Assembly: GCA_031422315.1 (NCBI GenBank)
Contig: JANOQN010000031.1
Span: 1 to 63,229 of the forward strand
DNA: 63,229 bases
DNA from: JANNYA01 sp031422315
GTDB lineage: Bacteria; Pseudomonadota; Gammaproteobacteria; Xanthomonadales; SZUA-5
Direction: 5' to 3'
In this document: piece after piece, positions 63,125 to 63,229 of the stretch
Layout: each line of letters begins with the position of its first letter
Numbering within the stretch: position 1 is the first letter of the stretch
Position numbers and translations under genes: made by a program
The notes under the pieces: model-generated
What the model saw: the letters and a program-made list of their open reading frames with translations, nothing else
Databases searched by the model: none
Told to the model about the DNA's origin: nothing

Positions 63125-63229
63125 TCATGAGGCAGGCATAGCAGCTGGAGACAACGGGACGATTGCAAAGCCTTGCGATTTTGCAATTTTCGCAAGCCGC
63201 TGTCGCTCACTTTCTTGAATTTTGACATT
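63125..63229 (-). CDS. 3' end of an unidentified gene (truncated by window edge)
   Basis: On the minus strand an open frame enters from the right edge and runs for 34 codons (NVKIQESERQRLAKIAKSQG..., ending PAAMPAS) to a TGA at 63125-63127. Its charge pattern and codon use look coding. It converges on queE. I do not recognise a family from this fragment. Confidence 0.4.
   Translation of the reverse strand, partial: NVKIQESERQRLAKIAKSQGFAIVPLSPAAMPAS

Overview
The window looks like a chromosomal segment of a gammaproteobacterium, most likely in or near the Lysobacterales (Xanthomonadales). Supporting signs are the divergent bamE/fur pair, a plant/xanthomonad-type glutamate-cysteine ligase, the tolB-pal-cpoB-queE order with a Pal that carries two extra cysteine pairs, and a long TonB-dependent receptor with the FPDQSVAESLQR plug motif. 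This placement is an inference from gene content and protein sequence, not from a marker-gene comparison.

Region 1 (1-9969) is a complete type I-F CRISPR-Cas locus read on the minus strand: cas1, a cas2-3 fusion, cas8f, cas5f, cas7f, cas6f, a strong intrinsic terminator, a leader, then an array whose 14 repeats run off the left edge. A compact unit of about 720 bp is lodged between cas2-3 and cas8f. It consists of a DUF559 (Vsr-like) nuclease gene flanked by 86-bp direct repeats and a three-level nested palindrome. Its edge lies one base from the cas2-3 stop codon.

Region 2 (10081-30485) is mixed housekeeping and accessory sequence: an exported beta-helix protein made of ten 18-19-residue repeats, an EamA permease, a PAS-PAS-PAS-GGDEF-EAL protein, bamE/fur, a PmtA-like methyltransferase, a Uma2 protein, glutamate-cysteine ligase, an AAA ATPase with a nuclease-like C-terminus, rsmA, tRNA-Ser(CGA), a hydrolase/deacetylase/PhzF operon, a YkvA-like protein, an ABC exporter with an amidohydrolase-CIA30 fusion, and a serine-racemase-like/ornithine-cyclodeaminase-like pair.

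Region 3 (30778-56970) is a large hexuronate/uronoside utilisation locus centred on a GntR-FCD regulator. The minus arm encodes UxaC, UxuB, UxaA, a two-domain GH2 enzyme and glycerate 2-kinase. The plus arm encodes ManD, KdgK, a beta-glucuronidase, an SSS symporter, an exported enolase-superfamily lipoprotein and a TRAP transporter. It is followed by a TonB-dependent receptor, a second exported enolase-superfamily dehydratase and a GH28 lipoprotein. The proposed flow is outer-membrane uptake of uronic-acid oligomers, periplasmic cleavage and possibly periplasmic dehydration of sugar acids, inner-membrane uptake by TRAP or SSS, then isomerisation, reduction and dehydration to 2-keto-3-deoxygluconate and phosphorylation to KDPG. 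A perfect palindrome TGGTAATACCA lies exactly in the -35/-10 spacer of the receptor promoter, the expected form of a GntR-FCD operator.

Region 4 (57183-63229) holds an FG-GAP surface protein, a small membrane protein, tolB, pal, cpoB and queE, and the tail of an unidentified minus-strand gene at the right edge. No integrase, transposase or rRNA was seen.
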